Origin: Anaerolineales bacterium
GTDB lineage: Bacteria; Chloroflexota; Anaerolineae; Anaerolineales; UBA4823
DNA: 26,477 bases
Direction of reading: 5' to 3'
Assembly: GCA_016932955.1 (NCBI GenBank)
Contig: JAFGBV010000211.1
Span: 1 to 26,477, forward strand
Translations under genes and position numbers: made by a program
Shown here: positions 16,360-25,400 of the stretch, piece after piece
How positions within the stretch are numbered: position 1 is the stretch's first letter
Layout of the letters: each line of letters opens with the position of its first letter
Notes under the pieces: generated by a model
Databases searched by the model: none
The model's input: only the letters and a program-made list of their open reading frames with translations
What the model was told of the DNA's origin: nothing

Positions 16360-18576
16360 ATGATCCGCGTTCTTGGCATACTGCGCAGCGACCCTGGCGA
16401 AAACGAAGTTCGCTTATCCATCTTCCGCAACCTGGTAGCTACCGTGGGAGCGGTGTACTTGGTGTGGCATTTCCTGGCCACCCTTTCCTGGCCCCATGTG
16501 TTCAGCCCCAGCTTATGGTTCAGCACCATGCTGATGTTTGTGACCGTCGTGCTGGCATTGCGTCTTGCAGCAAATTACTACCCTGTTGCACAGACGGTCT
16601 GGTTCGTGGGTCTGTCGGTGATGATTTTACAAGCCTATACCACTTATCGCCGCCCTGAAGTGATGCTCCTCTGGATCTTCCTGCCCCTCATGGCAGTGGC
16701 GATGCTGGGCTATAGAGGCACCTTCCTTGTGAGTTTTCTCATCGTAGCCGCCGTGGCGGCGCTGTCTCGTTTTAGCTTTATCCCACCCCTCCCTGAGGGG
16801 TATCGCACCGCCATCATTGTAGGAGGAATTTTCTCTGGCTCACTCAGCTGGAGCATCTCTAGCAACCTCATCTCCGCCATCGATTCAGCTTCCTTTCACT
16901 TCAAAGAAGCGCGCCGCCTGCTGGAGGAAACCCGCCAGCATCGCGCCGAGATCAGCCGCATGCTCAAAGACCGCAACCAGATCAACTACCAGTTGGAGCG
17001 CCTCAACCAGATGCTCCAGGCTGCCCGCAACCACGCTGAAGAAGCACGCGCCGATCGCGACCGCTTCGTCTTAGCCATCAGCCACGAGCTGCGCAGCCCG
17101 CTCAACTTCATCCTTGGCTTTAGCGACTTGATGGTCAACTCCCCCGAAACCTACGCTGACCTGGAAAGCTGGCCAGTTGGCCTCTACGATGATGTTCAGG
17201 AGATCTACCGCAGCAGCACCCACCTGCTCGGACTGATCAACGATATCCTCGATATCGGGCAGATCGACGCCCAGCGCATGTCTATCTTCCGCGAGAAGGT
17301 TGGCCTGTGCCAGATCGTGGAAGATGTGCAAAACATGGTGGAGAAGGCCTTCACGCAGAAAGGTCTCTATCTGCGCATTTCTCTTGCAGAGGATCTTCCC
17401 CCTATGTTTGTTGACCGCACACGCATTCGGCAGGTGCTGCTCAACCTGGTCAACAACAGCCTGCGCTTCACCGAGCATGGTGGCGTCACCATCACCGCCC
17501 GTCAGGATCAGGATGCGATCTTGGTGCAGGTCACAGACACCGGCGCGGGAATCGCCAGTGAAGACTTCCCCAAGATCTTTGAGGAGTTCCGCCAGGTGGG
17601 GGTAGATCAATGGCAGCGCTCATCCGGTTCCGGCTTGGGATTATCCATCAGCCGCCGTTTTGTGCAGCTTCATGGCGGAAAAATGTGGCTGGAAAGCACC
17701 TTAGGTCAGGGTACCAGCATTTTCTTCACCATCCCCATCAACCAAACCACAGAAGATTGGGAATCATCCACCCTCACGCCCGCACAAGATCAGCGCTTTG
17801 CTCCTCAACACCTCGAAAAACTGGTACTGCTCTGCTCAGCCAATCCCATGGCAGGCAAGATGTCCCAGCAGTGGCTGGAGTCGTACCACATACAAGCCAT
17901 CGATAGCATTGCCCAGTTGCCAGATCGCGTGCGCCAGACCTTCCCCCAGGCTGTTCTCGTTGATCGTGCGCTGGAGCAAGATCGCAGCCTGTTGGCGCGT
18001 GAACTGCCTTATCCACTGCCTCTCGTCAGCTTCCACCTGCCTGGCAACATCAGCCGCGAGCAGCAGCTCCCCGCTGGGGTCTCGGATTACCTGGTAAAAC
18101 CCATCTCCAGGCAAGCCCTGCTGGAGTCAGTGCAAAGGTTGGGCCTTCAGGGACGCACCTTGCTTGTGGTAGAGGATGATCCCGCCATGGCTCGCTTCAT
18201 TCTCCAGGCGTTTCGCTCCGCAGAGCAAAACGCTCAAATTCCCGTCGAATATCAGGTGCTCAGCGCCTACACAGGAGAGGAAGCGTTAAACCTGCTGCAA
18301 GAACGCACTGTCGATGCTTTGCTCTTGGATCTCGAGCTGCCCGATATGCACGGCTGGGAGCTGCTGGAGCACATTCGCCAACTGCCCTGCCCCTTCCCAC
18401 CCGTCATCGTCATCTCCGCCATGGATCTGCCGCAGGAGCTTTTCAGTCATGGGCAGGTAGTGCTCGATGTGACCCTCAACCGCCCACTCTCCCAGGTGGA
18501 ATTGCCGGGTATCTTGAAAGCGCTGGTTGAGAATATCCATCCTGCTTACCCCAGGCAAACAAGCCTGGGCTCCTGA
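16360..18576 (+). CDS. Membrane hybrid histidine kinase with two C-terminal receiver domains
   Basis: This 738-residue sensor has about six N-terminal membrane helices (to ~residue 180) and no clear extracellular domain, then a coiled coil. HisKA carries FVLAISHELRSPLNF with phospho-acceptor His242. The HATPase domain has NLVNNSLRFTEHGG, DTGAGIAS and SGSGLGLSIS. The first receiver (~485-600) lacks the N-terminal acidic pair (VLLCSAN) but keeps Asp535 and Lys580 (VKP). The second (~601-725) has VVEDDP (605-607), Asp657 in LLLDLELPDM and Ser686, but Arg708 in place of the conserved lysine. GGAGG lies 5 nt before the ATG. No separate response regulator lies beside it, so its output partner is elsewhere. 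The ABC exporter downstream has its own promoter. Confidence 0.9.
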   Translation: MIRVLGILRSDPGENEVRLSIFRNLVATVGAVYLVWHFLATLSWPHVFSPSLWFSTMLMFVTVVLALRLAANYYPVAQTVWFVGLSVMILQAYTTYRRPEVMLLWIFLPLMAVAMLGYRGTFLVSFLIVAAVAALSRFSFIPPLPEGYRTAIIVGGIFSGSLSWSISSNLISAIDSASFHFKEARRLLEETRQHRAEISRMLKDRNQINYQLERLNQMLQAARNHAEEARADRDRFVLAISHELRSPLNFILGFSDLMVNSPETYADLESWPVGLYDDVQEIYRSSTHLLGLINDILDIGQIDAQRMSIFREKVGLCQIVEDVQNMVEKAFTQKGLYLRISLAEDLPPMFVDRTRIRQVLLNLVNNSLRFTEHGGVTITARQDQDAILVQVTDTGAGIASEDFPKIFEEFRQVGVDQWQRSSGSGLGLSISRRFVQLHGGKMWLESTLGQGTSIFFTIPINQTTEDWESSTLTPAQDQRFAPQHLEKLVLLCSANPMAGKMSQQWLESYHIQAIDSIAQLPDRVRQTFPQAVLVDRALEQDRSLLARELPYPLPLVSFHLPGNISREQQLPAGVSDYLVKPISRQALLESVQRLGLQGRTLLVVEDDPAMARFILQAFRSAEQNAQIPVEYQVLSAYTGEEALNLLQERTVDALLLDLELPDMHGWELLEHIRQLPCPFPPVIVISAMDLPQELFSHGQVVLDVTLNRPLSQVELPGILKALVENIHPAYPRQTSLGS

Positions 18577-18631
18577 GTGAATCCAATAATCTGTGCAATT
18601 ACCACCTGATAAATTTCCTCCAAATTCTCAT

Positions 18632-18660
18632 TTGACTCCTACCCACCCCTGCGGTAAACT
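18632..18660 (+). promoter_or_regulatory. Sigma70-type promoter for the ABC exporter pair
   Basis: TTGACT (18632-18637), a 17-bp spacer and TAAACT (18655-18660) lie 81 bp before the first ABC gene. Each box has five and four consensus matches respectively. The rest of the 164-bp spacer holds no gene. Confidence 0.6.
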
Positions 18661-18740
18661 AATCCTTCGCCGCTGTAGGCCAAGCAGCATCCTGCCTGCG
18701 CCTGGCAACTGATCCACCTGACCAATCTCCAGGTAAACCC

Positions 18741-20570
18741 GTGACCACTTCAACGCAACTTTTCGATCTCCACAATCTACCTACCCAGAAGCGCCTGGTT
18801 GGCCTGTGGCAGTTGATGAAAGGCTTCCGCCTCACCTACCTGGCAGCCACGGTGAGCCTGGCCTTCTCCGCCTCTGCCAAAACCGCCACCTATCTCCTTC
18901 TGCGCTACTTCGCCGATACGGTATTGGGAGAGGGCAAACAGCTCGCCGCCGACCTTCCCGCTGCCAGCCGCACAATGCTCCTGATCGGCCTTGGCTTTAT
19001 CGGCTTAGCCCTCGTCGAAGGCACTTTCTCCTTCTTCAGCGGTCGCCTCGCCGCCCGCACCGCCGAAGGCATCACCCGCCGCCTGCGCAATTACCTCTTC
19101 GACCATATCCAGCGCCTCACCTTCGCCTACCATGCCCAGACCAAAACCGGCGATCTGATCGAGCGCGCTACCTCCGATGTGGATGCCTTGCGCCGCTTCT
19201 TTGCCGACCAGGCTATCGGCGTTGGGCGCATTCTCCTCCTCTTCACCATCAACCTCGTCGCCCTGCTCCGCCTCGACTGGCAGCTCGCTCTCGCCTCCAT
19301 CGTCATCATCCCCCCTCTCATCCTGGTCTCGATCTACTTCTTCAAGCGCGTCACCAAAGCCTACGAAGCCTACCAGGAACAAGAAGCCATCCTCACCACT
19401 ACCTTGCAAGAGAACCTCACCGGCGTACGCGTGGTCAAGGCTTTTGCCCGTCAGGATTACGAGATCAAGAAGTTCGAGCGCGATAACTGGGAAAAATTCC
19501 TCCGTGGGCGCAAGCTGCTTTCCATGCACGCCATGTTTTGGCCGCTCACCGACCTGCTCTGCGGCGCTCAGATGCTGGGCGGATTCTTCCTGGCGGCCTG
19601 GCTCGCCATCGATGGCCGCATCACCGTCGGCACCTACATGGCTTACGTTGGCCTCGTCGTCTGGCTCATCTGGCCCATGCGCAACCTCGGTCGCCTCATC
19701 GTTGACACCTCCACCGGCCTCGTCTCCTATGGGCGCGTCATCGAGATCATCCGCCAGCAGCGCGAGCCCCTCGCCGAAGGCAGCTACCAGCCCCAGGCAG
19801 CGCCGCGCGGTGAGATCGTCTTTCGCAACGTGTACTTTGAGTACGATTGCGATGACCCTGTGCTCGAGAACATCTCCTTCCACTGCCAGCCCGGTCAGGT
19901 CATTGCCTTGCTGGGTTCCACCGGCTCCGGCAAAACCTCCCTCGTCAACCTTCTGCCCCGCTTCTACGATTATTCTGACGGCAGCCTCACCCTGGATGGC
20001 GTCGAGCTGAAAGATTACCCGCGCGCCTACCTGCGCCGCAACATCGGCATCGTTGAGCAAGAGCCTTTCCTCTTCTCCCGCTCCATCCGTGAGAACATCA
20101 CCTACGGTGTGGGTCGCGACGTGCCCCAAAGCGAGGTGGAAGCCGCGGCCCAGGCAGCCGCTATCCACGACCTGATCTTATCCTTCCCCGAAGGCTACGA
20201 TACCCTCGTCGGCGAGCGCGGCGTTACCCTCTCTGGCGGTCAGAAACAGCGCATCGCCATCGCCCGCACCCTGCTAAAGAACCCGCGCATCCTCATCCTC
20301 GACGACTCCACCTCATCCGTTGATACCGAGACTGAAGTTGCCATCCGCGAAGCCCTGCAAAGCCTGATGAAAGGCCGCTCCACCTTCATCATCGCCCACC
20401 GCATCCAAAGCGTCATGGATGCAGACCTCATCCTGGTCATGGATCGCGGGCGCATTGTCCAGATGGGCAAGCACGAGGATTTGCTCGCCCAACAAGGCAT
20501 GTACCGCCAGATCTACGATATTCAGACCCGCATCGAAGCCGAGCTGGAGAAAGAAATCCAGTCTGCTTAG
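18741..20570 (+). CDS. Heterodimeric ABC exporter, subunit A (degenerate Walker B)
   Basis: This 609-residue half-transporter has a six-helix membrane domain (~30-330) followed by an ATPase domain. Walker A is GSTGSGKTS (392-400), the signature is intact LSGGQ (497-501), and Walker B reads ILILDDSTSSVD with Asp522 where catalytic Glu is usual. The H-loop is IIAHR. Asp in this place marks the non-catalytic subunit of asymmetric exporters such as TM287 or BmrC. The start is a GTG preceded by AGG at 7 nt; no better ATG lies nearby. Subunit B follows after 22 bp, so the two are surely one transcript. Such pairs export drugs, lipids or peptides; the substrate is unknown. Confidence 0.92.
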   Translation: MTTSTQLFDLHNLPTQKRLVGLWQLMKGFRLTYLAATVSLAFSASAKTATYLLLRYFADTVLGEGKQLAADLPAASRTMLLIGLGFIGLALVEGTFSFFSGRLAARTAEGITRRLRNYLFDHIQRLTFAYHAQTKTGDLIERATSDVDALRRFFADQAIGVGRILLLFTINLVALLRLDWQLALASIVIIPPLILVSIYFFKRVTKAYEAYQEQEAILTTTLQENLTGVRVVKAFARQDYEIKKFERDNWEKFLRGRKLLSMHAMFWPLTDLLCGAQMLGGFFLAAWLAIDGRITVGTYMAYVGLVVWLIWPMRNLGRLIVDTSTGLVSYGRVIEIIRQQREPLAEGSYQPQAAPRGEIVFRNVYFEYDCDDPVLENISFHCQPGQVIALLGSTGSGKTSLVNLLPRFYDYSDGSLTLDGVELKDYPRAYLRRNIGIVEQEPFLFSRSIRENITYGVGRDVPQSEVEAAAQAAAIHDLILSFPEGYDTLVGERGVTLSGGQKQRIAIARTLLKNPRILILDDSTSSVDTETEVAIREALQSLMKGRSTFIIAHRIQSVMDADLILVMDRGRIVQMGKHEDLLAQQGMYRQIYDIQTRIEAELEKEIQSA

Positions 20571-20592
20571 CCGCATCACATAAGGGATCAAT

Positions 20593-22410
20593 ATGTCCGA
20601 AGAATTTGAAGAGGAAGAGTTTACCACCCAGTTTAGCGGCAAGACCTTCCGCCGTATCCTGGGCCTCCTGCTCCCGCACTGGAAATGGGCTGTGGGCTTT
20701 CTGCTCACCGTTGCCTGCGTTTCCTTGCTCGACTCGGTCTTCACTTTCATCAGCAAGCACATCATCGATGACGGCATCGTCGCTGGCGACCGCAGCGCCC
20801 TCATCCGCCTGGTGGCAACCTACGCCGGGCTGCAAGTTTTCCAGGCTGCCTTTGTCTTTGGCTTCATCTACCTGGTAGGTGTCCTTGGCGAGCGCGTTCG
20901 TTACGACCTGCGTAAAGCCCTCTTCAACCACATCCAGGATCTTTCTCTCGCCTATTTCAACCAGACTCCCGTTGGCTGGATGATGGCGCGTGTCACTTCC
21001 GATACCGAGCGCGTCGGCGGTCTCGTCACCTGGGGTCTCCTTGATATCACCTGGGCCACTGTCAATATCCTCAGCGCCGCCGGTTTCATGCTCTTCATCA
21101 ACTGGCGCCTGGCCTTGATCGTGCTCATCATCGTCCCCTTCCTGCTCATCATCGCCGGTCAATTCCGCAAAAAGATCCTCGTCGAATTCCGCACCGCCCG
21201 CAAGTTCAACTCGCGCATTACCGGCGCCTACAACGAAAACATCACCGGCGTGCGCGTCGTCAAAGCACTCGGCCGCGAAGATGAGAATACCCGCGAATTC
21301 AATATCCTCACCAGCCAGATGTACCAGGCCAGCTACCGCGCCGCCTGGCTCTCGGCTCTCTTTCTGCCTGTCGTCCAGTTGGTCAGCGCCCTGGCTCTCG
21401 GCGCCATCGTCTATTACGGCGGCATGCAAGCCAACCTTGGCTTCATCACTGTCGGCGGCATCCAGGCTTTCGTCTCCTATGTCACCTTCATGATGTGGCC
21501 CGTGCAAGACCTGGCGCGTGTCTATGCAGAGTTGCAGCATGCCATCGCCTCTGCCGAGCGCATCTTCTCCCTCACCGACGCTATCCCCGAAGTCCGCGAC
21601 CGCCCCGCCGCCATCGACCCTGGCACCCTGCGCGGCGATATCGAATTTGACCACGTTGACTTCTACTATGAAGATGAAAAACCCGTGCTGACCGATTTCT
21701 CCCTGCAAGTCCGCCAGGGTGAAACCATTGCCTTGGTTGGGCCTACCGGCGGCGGCAAGACCACTATCGTCAACCTGCTCTGCCGCTTCTTCGAGCCGCG
21801 CTGCGGCCTCATCCGCATCAACGGCCGCGACTACACCGAGCTCTCCCTGCACGCCATCCAATCACGCGTCGGCATCGTTCTCCAAACCCCCCACCTCTTC
21901 TCCGGCTCGATCCGCGAGAACATCCGCTACGGCAGACTGGATGCCACCGATGAAGAGATCGAGCAGGCTGCCTCAATTGCCGGCGCCCACGACTTCATCA
22001 TCACCCTCGAAAAAGGATATGATCAAGATGTCGGCGAGGGCGGTAACCTGCTCTCCACCGGTCAAAAGCAGCTCATCAGCCTGGCGCGCGCCGTCCTGGC
22101 AAAGCCGGAGATCTTCATCATGGATGAAGCCACCAGCTCCGTCGATACCCTCACCGAAGCGCTGATCCAGAAAGGCATGGAAGCCCTCATGCAGGGTCGC
22201 ACTTCCTTCATCATCGCCCACCGCCTCTCCACCATCAAGCGCGCTGACCGCATCCTCGTCATCGAGGGCGGGCGCATCGTCGAGATGGGCGCCCATAGCG
22301 AGCTCCTCCGCCTCGGCGGGCGCTATTACCACCTCTACACTCAACAGTTCCGCCGCCAGTTAGAGCAGGAATACGCCATCCTCGACCGCTCCCCCATCTC
22401 TTCCTCATAA
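20593..22410 (+). CDS. Heterodimeric ABC exporter, subunit B (catalytic Walker B, degenerate signature)
   Basis: This 605-residue half-transporter has an acidic N-terminus (SEEFEEEEF), six membrane helices and an ATPase domain. Walker A is GPTGGGKTT (383-391), Walker B is IFIMDEATSSVD with intact Glu512, and the H-loop is IIAHRLST. The signature is LSTGQ (487-491) instead of LSGGQ. Together with subunit A this gives one intact ATP site (B Walker motifs plus A signature) and one degenerate site (A Walker motifs plus B signature), the pattern of TM287/288 and BmrCD. AAGGG precedes the ATG. A bidirectional hairpin terminator follows within 12 bp. Confidence 0.92.
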   Translation: MSEEFEEEEFTTQFSGKTFRRILGLLLPHWKWAVGFLLTVACVSLLDSVFTFISKHIIDDGIVAGDRSALIRLVATYAGLQVFQAAFVFGFIYLVGVLGERVRYDLRKALFNHIQDLSLAYFNQTPVGWMMARVTSDTERVGGLVTWGLLDITWATVNILSAAGFMLFINWRLALIVLIIVPFLLIIAGQFRKKILVEFRTARKFNSRITGAYNENITGVRVVKALGREDENTREFNILTSQMYQASYRAAWLSALFLPVVQLVSALALGAIVYYGGMQANLGFITVGGIQAFVSYVTFMMWPVQDLARVYAELQHAIASAERIFSLTDAIPEVRDRPAAIDPGTLRGDIEFDHVDFYYEDEKPVLTDFSLQVRQGETIALVGPTGGGKTTIVNLLCRFFEPRCGLIRINGRDYTELSLHAIQSRVGIVLQTPHLFSGSIRENIRYGRLDATDEEIEQAASIAGAHDFIITLEKGYDQDVGEGGNLLSTGQKQLISLARAVLAKPEIFIMDEATSSVDTLTEALIQKGMEALMQGRTSFIIAHRLSTIKRADRILVIEGGRIVEMGAHSELLRLGGRYYHLYTQQFRRQLEQEYAILDRSPISSS

Positions 22411-22421
22411 AATAAAACATG

Positions 22422-22454
22422 ATGCCCCCCTGAAAGATCATTTCAGGGGGGCAT
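22422..22454. terminator. Bidirectional terminator between ABC exporter and GH16 gene
   Basis: A perfect 14-bp stem (ATGCCCCCCTGAAA / TTTCAGGGGGGCAT) with a 5-nt loop GATCA lies between convergent genes. On the plus strand TGTTTGTGT follows; on the minus strand TGTTTTATTTT follows. It should stop transcription from both sides. Confidence 0.88.
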
Positions 22455-22473
22455 TGTTTGTGTAGCGCTTGGC

Positions 22474-25400
22474 TTAAGGCTTGTTGATGATGAACGGCAT
22501 GAACACCTGGTAGGTTGGGTCTACGATGGTCAGAGTCGCCTCGTCAACTTCACCCAGCGTAGCCCCTTCCGGGTTAGAAAGGGTCAGCAGGATGGTTTCA
22601 TCGACCTCCTGTGTAGCATCTTCCAGGGTAGCCACCTCGAAAGTCAGCCTCGTCTCGCCAGGGGCAAAGACCAGCGTGCCCGTGCTGGTGAGGTAGTCGC
22701 TTCCGGCAATGGCGGTGCCATCCGCGGTGGTGTAGGTCACCGTCACCGCGCTGGTTGGCGTGATGTCCAGCGTCACGGTGATGACTGCCGTGCCACTTTC
22801 TGTGACGCCGTATGCCGCCTGGGCAAAGCTCACCACAGGCAAGACCACGGGCTCATCGTCATCCTCGATGGTCAGCGTTGCCTCATCCACTGCGCCCAGG
22901 ATTGCATTATCTGGGTTCGAAAGCGTGATCAGCACTGTCTCATCCAGTTCATCGAGGGTATCCTGGTTGGTGACGATCTCGAAGGTCTGGCTGGTCGTGC
23001 CTGCCGGGAAGGTGAGCGTTCCGGTGCTGGTGATGTAATCCTGTCCGGCAAGCGCTGTGCCATCGGCGGTGGCATAGTCCACGCTGACAGGCATATAGTA
23101 GGGCTGGTCAAGCGTGACGGTGATGGTTGCACCACTGCCCTCCAGCACGGAGCTTTCTGCTGTTTCCAGCTGCACAGTGGGCAAATCCACCTCGCCGGTG
23201 TAAAGCCGGATTTGGTCCAGGGTGGCAGTGCTGTCATCTGCCATTCCGAAGCTGTAACCCCACACCTCATCCAGCCCTAAGCCGTCATTCGGCGCGCCAT
23301 CTGGCTGGAAGGTGCTGCGGGTGAAGACATCAAACGGCAGTTGAACCTGCTGCCAGCCGCTGAAGCTGTCCACGAAGGAGGCATCGAAGCGCTCGGCGGT
23401 ATCCGCTGCCTGGTAGACCCGTACATACTCTACACTCATCGTCTGCGGGAAGACGGTAGTCGCATCTGGGTAGCCAGGCCACGCGCCGCCAACCGCTACG
23501 TTCAAGATGATGAAGAACGGGTGATCGAAGACCCACTCTGTGCCATCGGGGATATCATCTACGGTTACGGTATAGTACGGGTTTGGATCATCATCGACAT
23601 ACCAGCGGATCTCAGTCGGCTCCCATTCCACCGCGAAGGTGTGGAAGTCATCGGAGAAATTGCCCGTATCCAGGGTATAACCCGACCCGATCCCGTTGCC
23701 GCCTGAGTATCCCGGTCCGTGGATCGTCCCATGGACAATATTGGGCTCGCTTCCAATATTCTCCATGATATCGATCTCGCCGCACTGCGGCCAGCCGTCG
23801 GCAAAGATGTCATTGCCCAGCATCCAGAAAGCCGGCCAGATACCTTGCCCATAGGGCACCTTGATGCTGGCTTCCACACGCCCGTAAGCCATCTCGAACT
23901 TGCCGGCTGTGATCAGGCGTGCGGAGGTGTATTCACATTCACCGTAGTGGCAATCCAGCGGTTCATCCTCAGGATCCACTTCCTGAGCCTTGATCACCAG
24001 GTTGCCAGCGCCGTCCTGGTAAGAGTTCTCCGTGCTGTCAGTGTAATATTCCAGCTCGTTGTTCCCCCAACCTTCGCCGCCGATCTCGTGCGTCCAGTTA
24101 TTATTGTCCACGGCTGAGCCGGCGGTGCCGCTGAATTCGTCGCTCCAAACCAGCTCCCAGCCCGTGGGTCCAGGATCGGGCAGGCGGTTGTCATCCACTG
24201 TCACCGTGATGGTTTCGCCGCTGTTCTGGCCATAGTACCACAAGCTCAGCCCGTCCGCCGCGCTCCAATCAGCGCTTTGCGCAAAGGTGGGGCCAAAGCC
24301 GTTGCCAGGCGGGCTATAAGAGGCCACGCCCGCTTCAGCAGTGCTCGCCTGCAGGATATTCTCATACAGCCACTGCCCCGGCAGGGCCATCCCAGAGCCG
24401 CTGATCACTTCCGTAGTGCTCAGGGTAGCCAGGCCCCAAGTATCGTATAGGTAAGGATAGGTCTCGAAATCCTCGACCAGCATCGGATCGTAGGGATCAT
24501 TATCCTCGATCGTCAGATCGACCTTATCCACCGCTCCCAGTGTGACGCTGATCGGGTCGCTCAAGCGCAGGCCAACGGTCTGGTCGCCCTCGTATTTGAT
24601 ATCATCCAGCGTCGTTATGCCAAAGCTTTGCTCAATTTCGCCAGGGGCAAAAGAGAACGTTTCGCTGACTACCAGGTAATCCCGGTCAGGGATGGTCGTG
24701 CCGCCCTCAGTAGCAAAGGTGACGGTAACAGGATAGGTCAGAGGCACATTCAGCTTAACCGTGACGGTTACTTCCTCGCCTTCCATCACGCTGTAACCCC
24801 AGCTGCCGAAGCTCACCTTGGGCTCCTGAGGGGGCGGCGTAACATTGCCGTATGTGGTCACCAGCTCCAGATAGTTGGTGCGCGCGCCGACATCGGCCGG
24901 GAAGCCAAAGGCATAGCCCCATACCTCGGTCAGCGTCAGCCCGTCATTCGGCGCCCCGCCCGGCTGCCAGCCCTTGCGGGTAAAATCGCTGAACGGCACA
25001 GCCAGGTAGCGCCAACCGCTGAAGTTGTCGGGGAAGATGTACGTCCAGCGCTCGCAGCTATCGCCGGAGGTGGTCTTGTTATCGAAGATGTCGATATTGA
25101 TATCGCCGCCAGATTCTGTGCCGTAGACCCAGAAGCTCATCCCCTCGTAGGTGATCCAATTCTGGCTGATCCAGGTGTCCACCGTTTCATTGGTGAAGAG
25201 GTGGGTGAATCCACCCCAACCGCCGGCAGCAATATCGTAATCCACCTGCAAGAAGTTGTTCCCGCCCAGCGGCAGGGGGAAGTTCAACGGGCTGGTGGAG
25301 ACCACCTGGGTAGTGGTGATGTAAGTATTCGTGACATTACCCCAGGTCATGAAGCCGATCGTATTGCCAAAGCTGTCGGTTCCCATCGGCACACCCGTGG

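Noticed and set aside
16148..16363. 71-codon plus-strand ORF before the histidine kinase
   Set aside because: It runs through the hairpin block, has no ribosome site and an odd Pro/Arg/Lys composition. I treat it as noncoding.
19005..21861. Two long acidic minus-strand ORFs
   Set aside because: They are antisense to the two ABC exporter genes, rich in Asp, Glu and Gly, and without family motifs.
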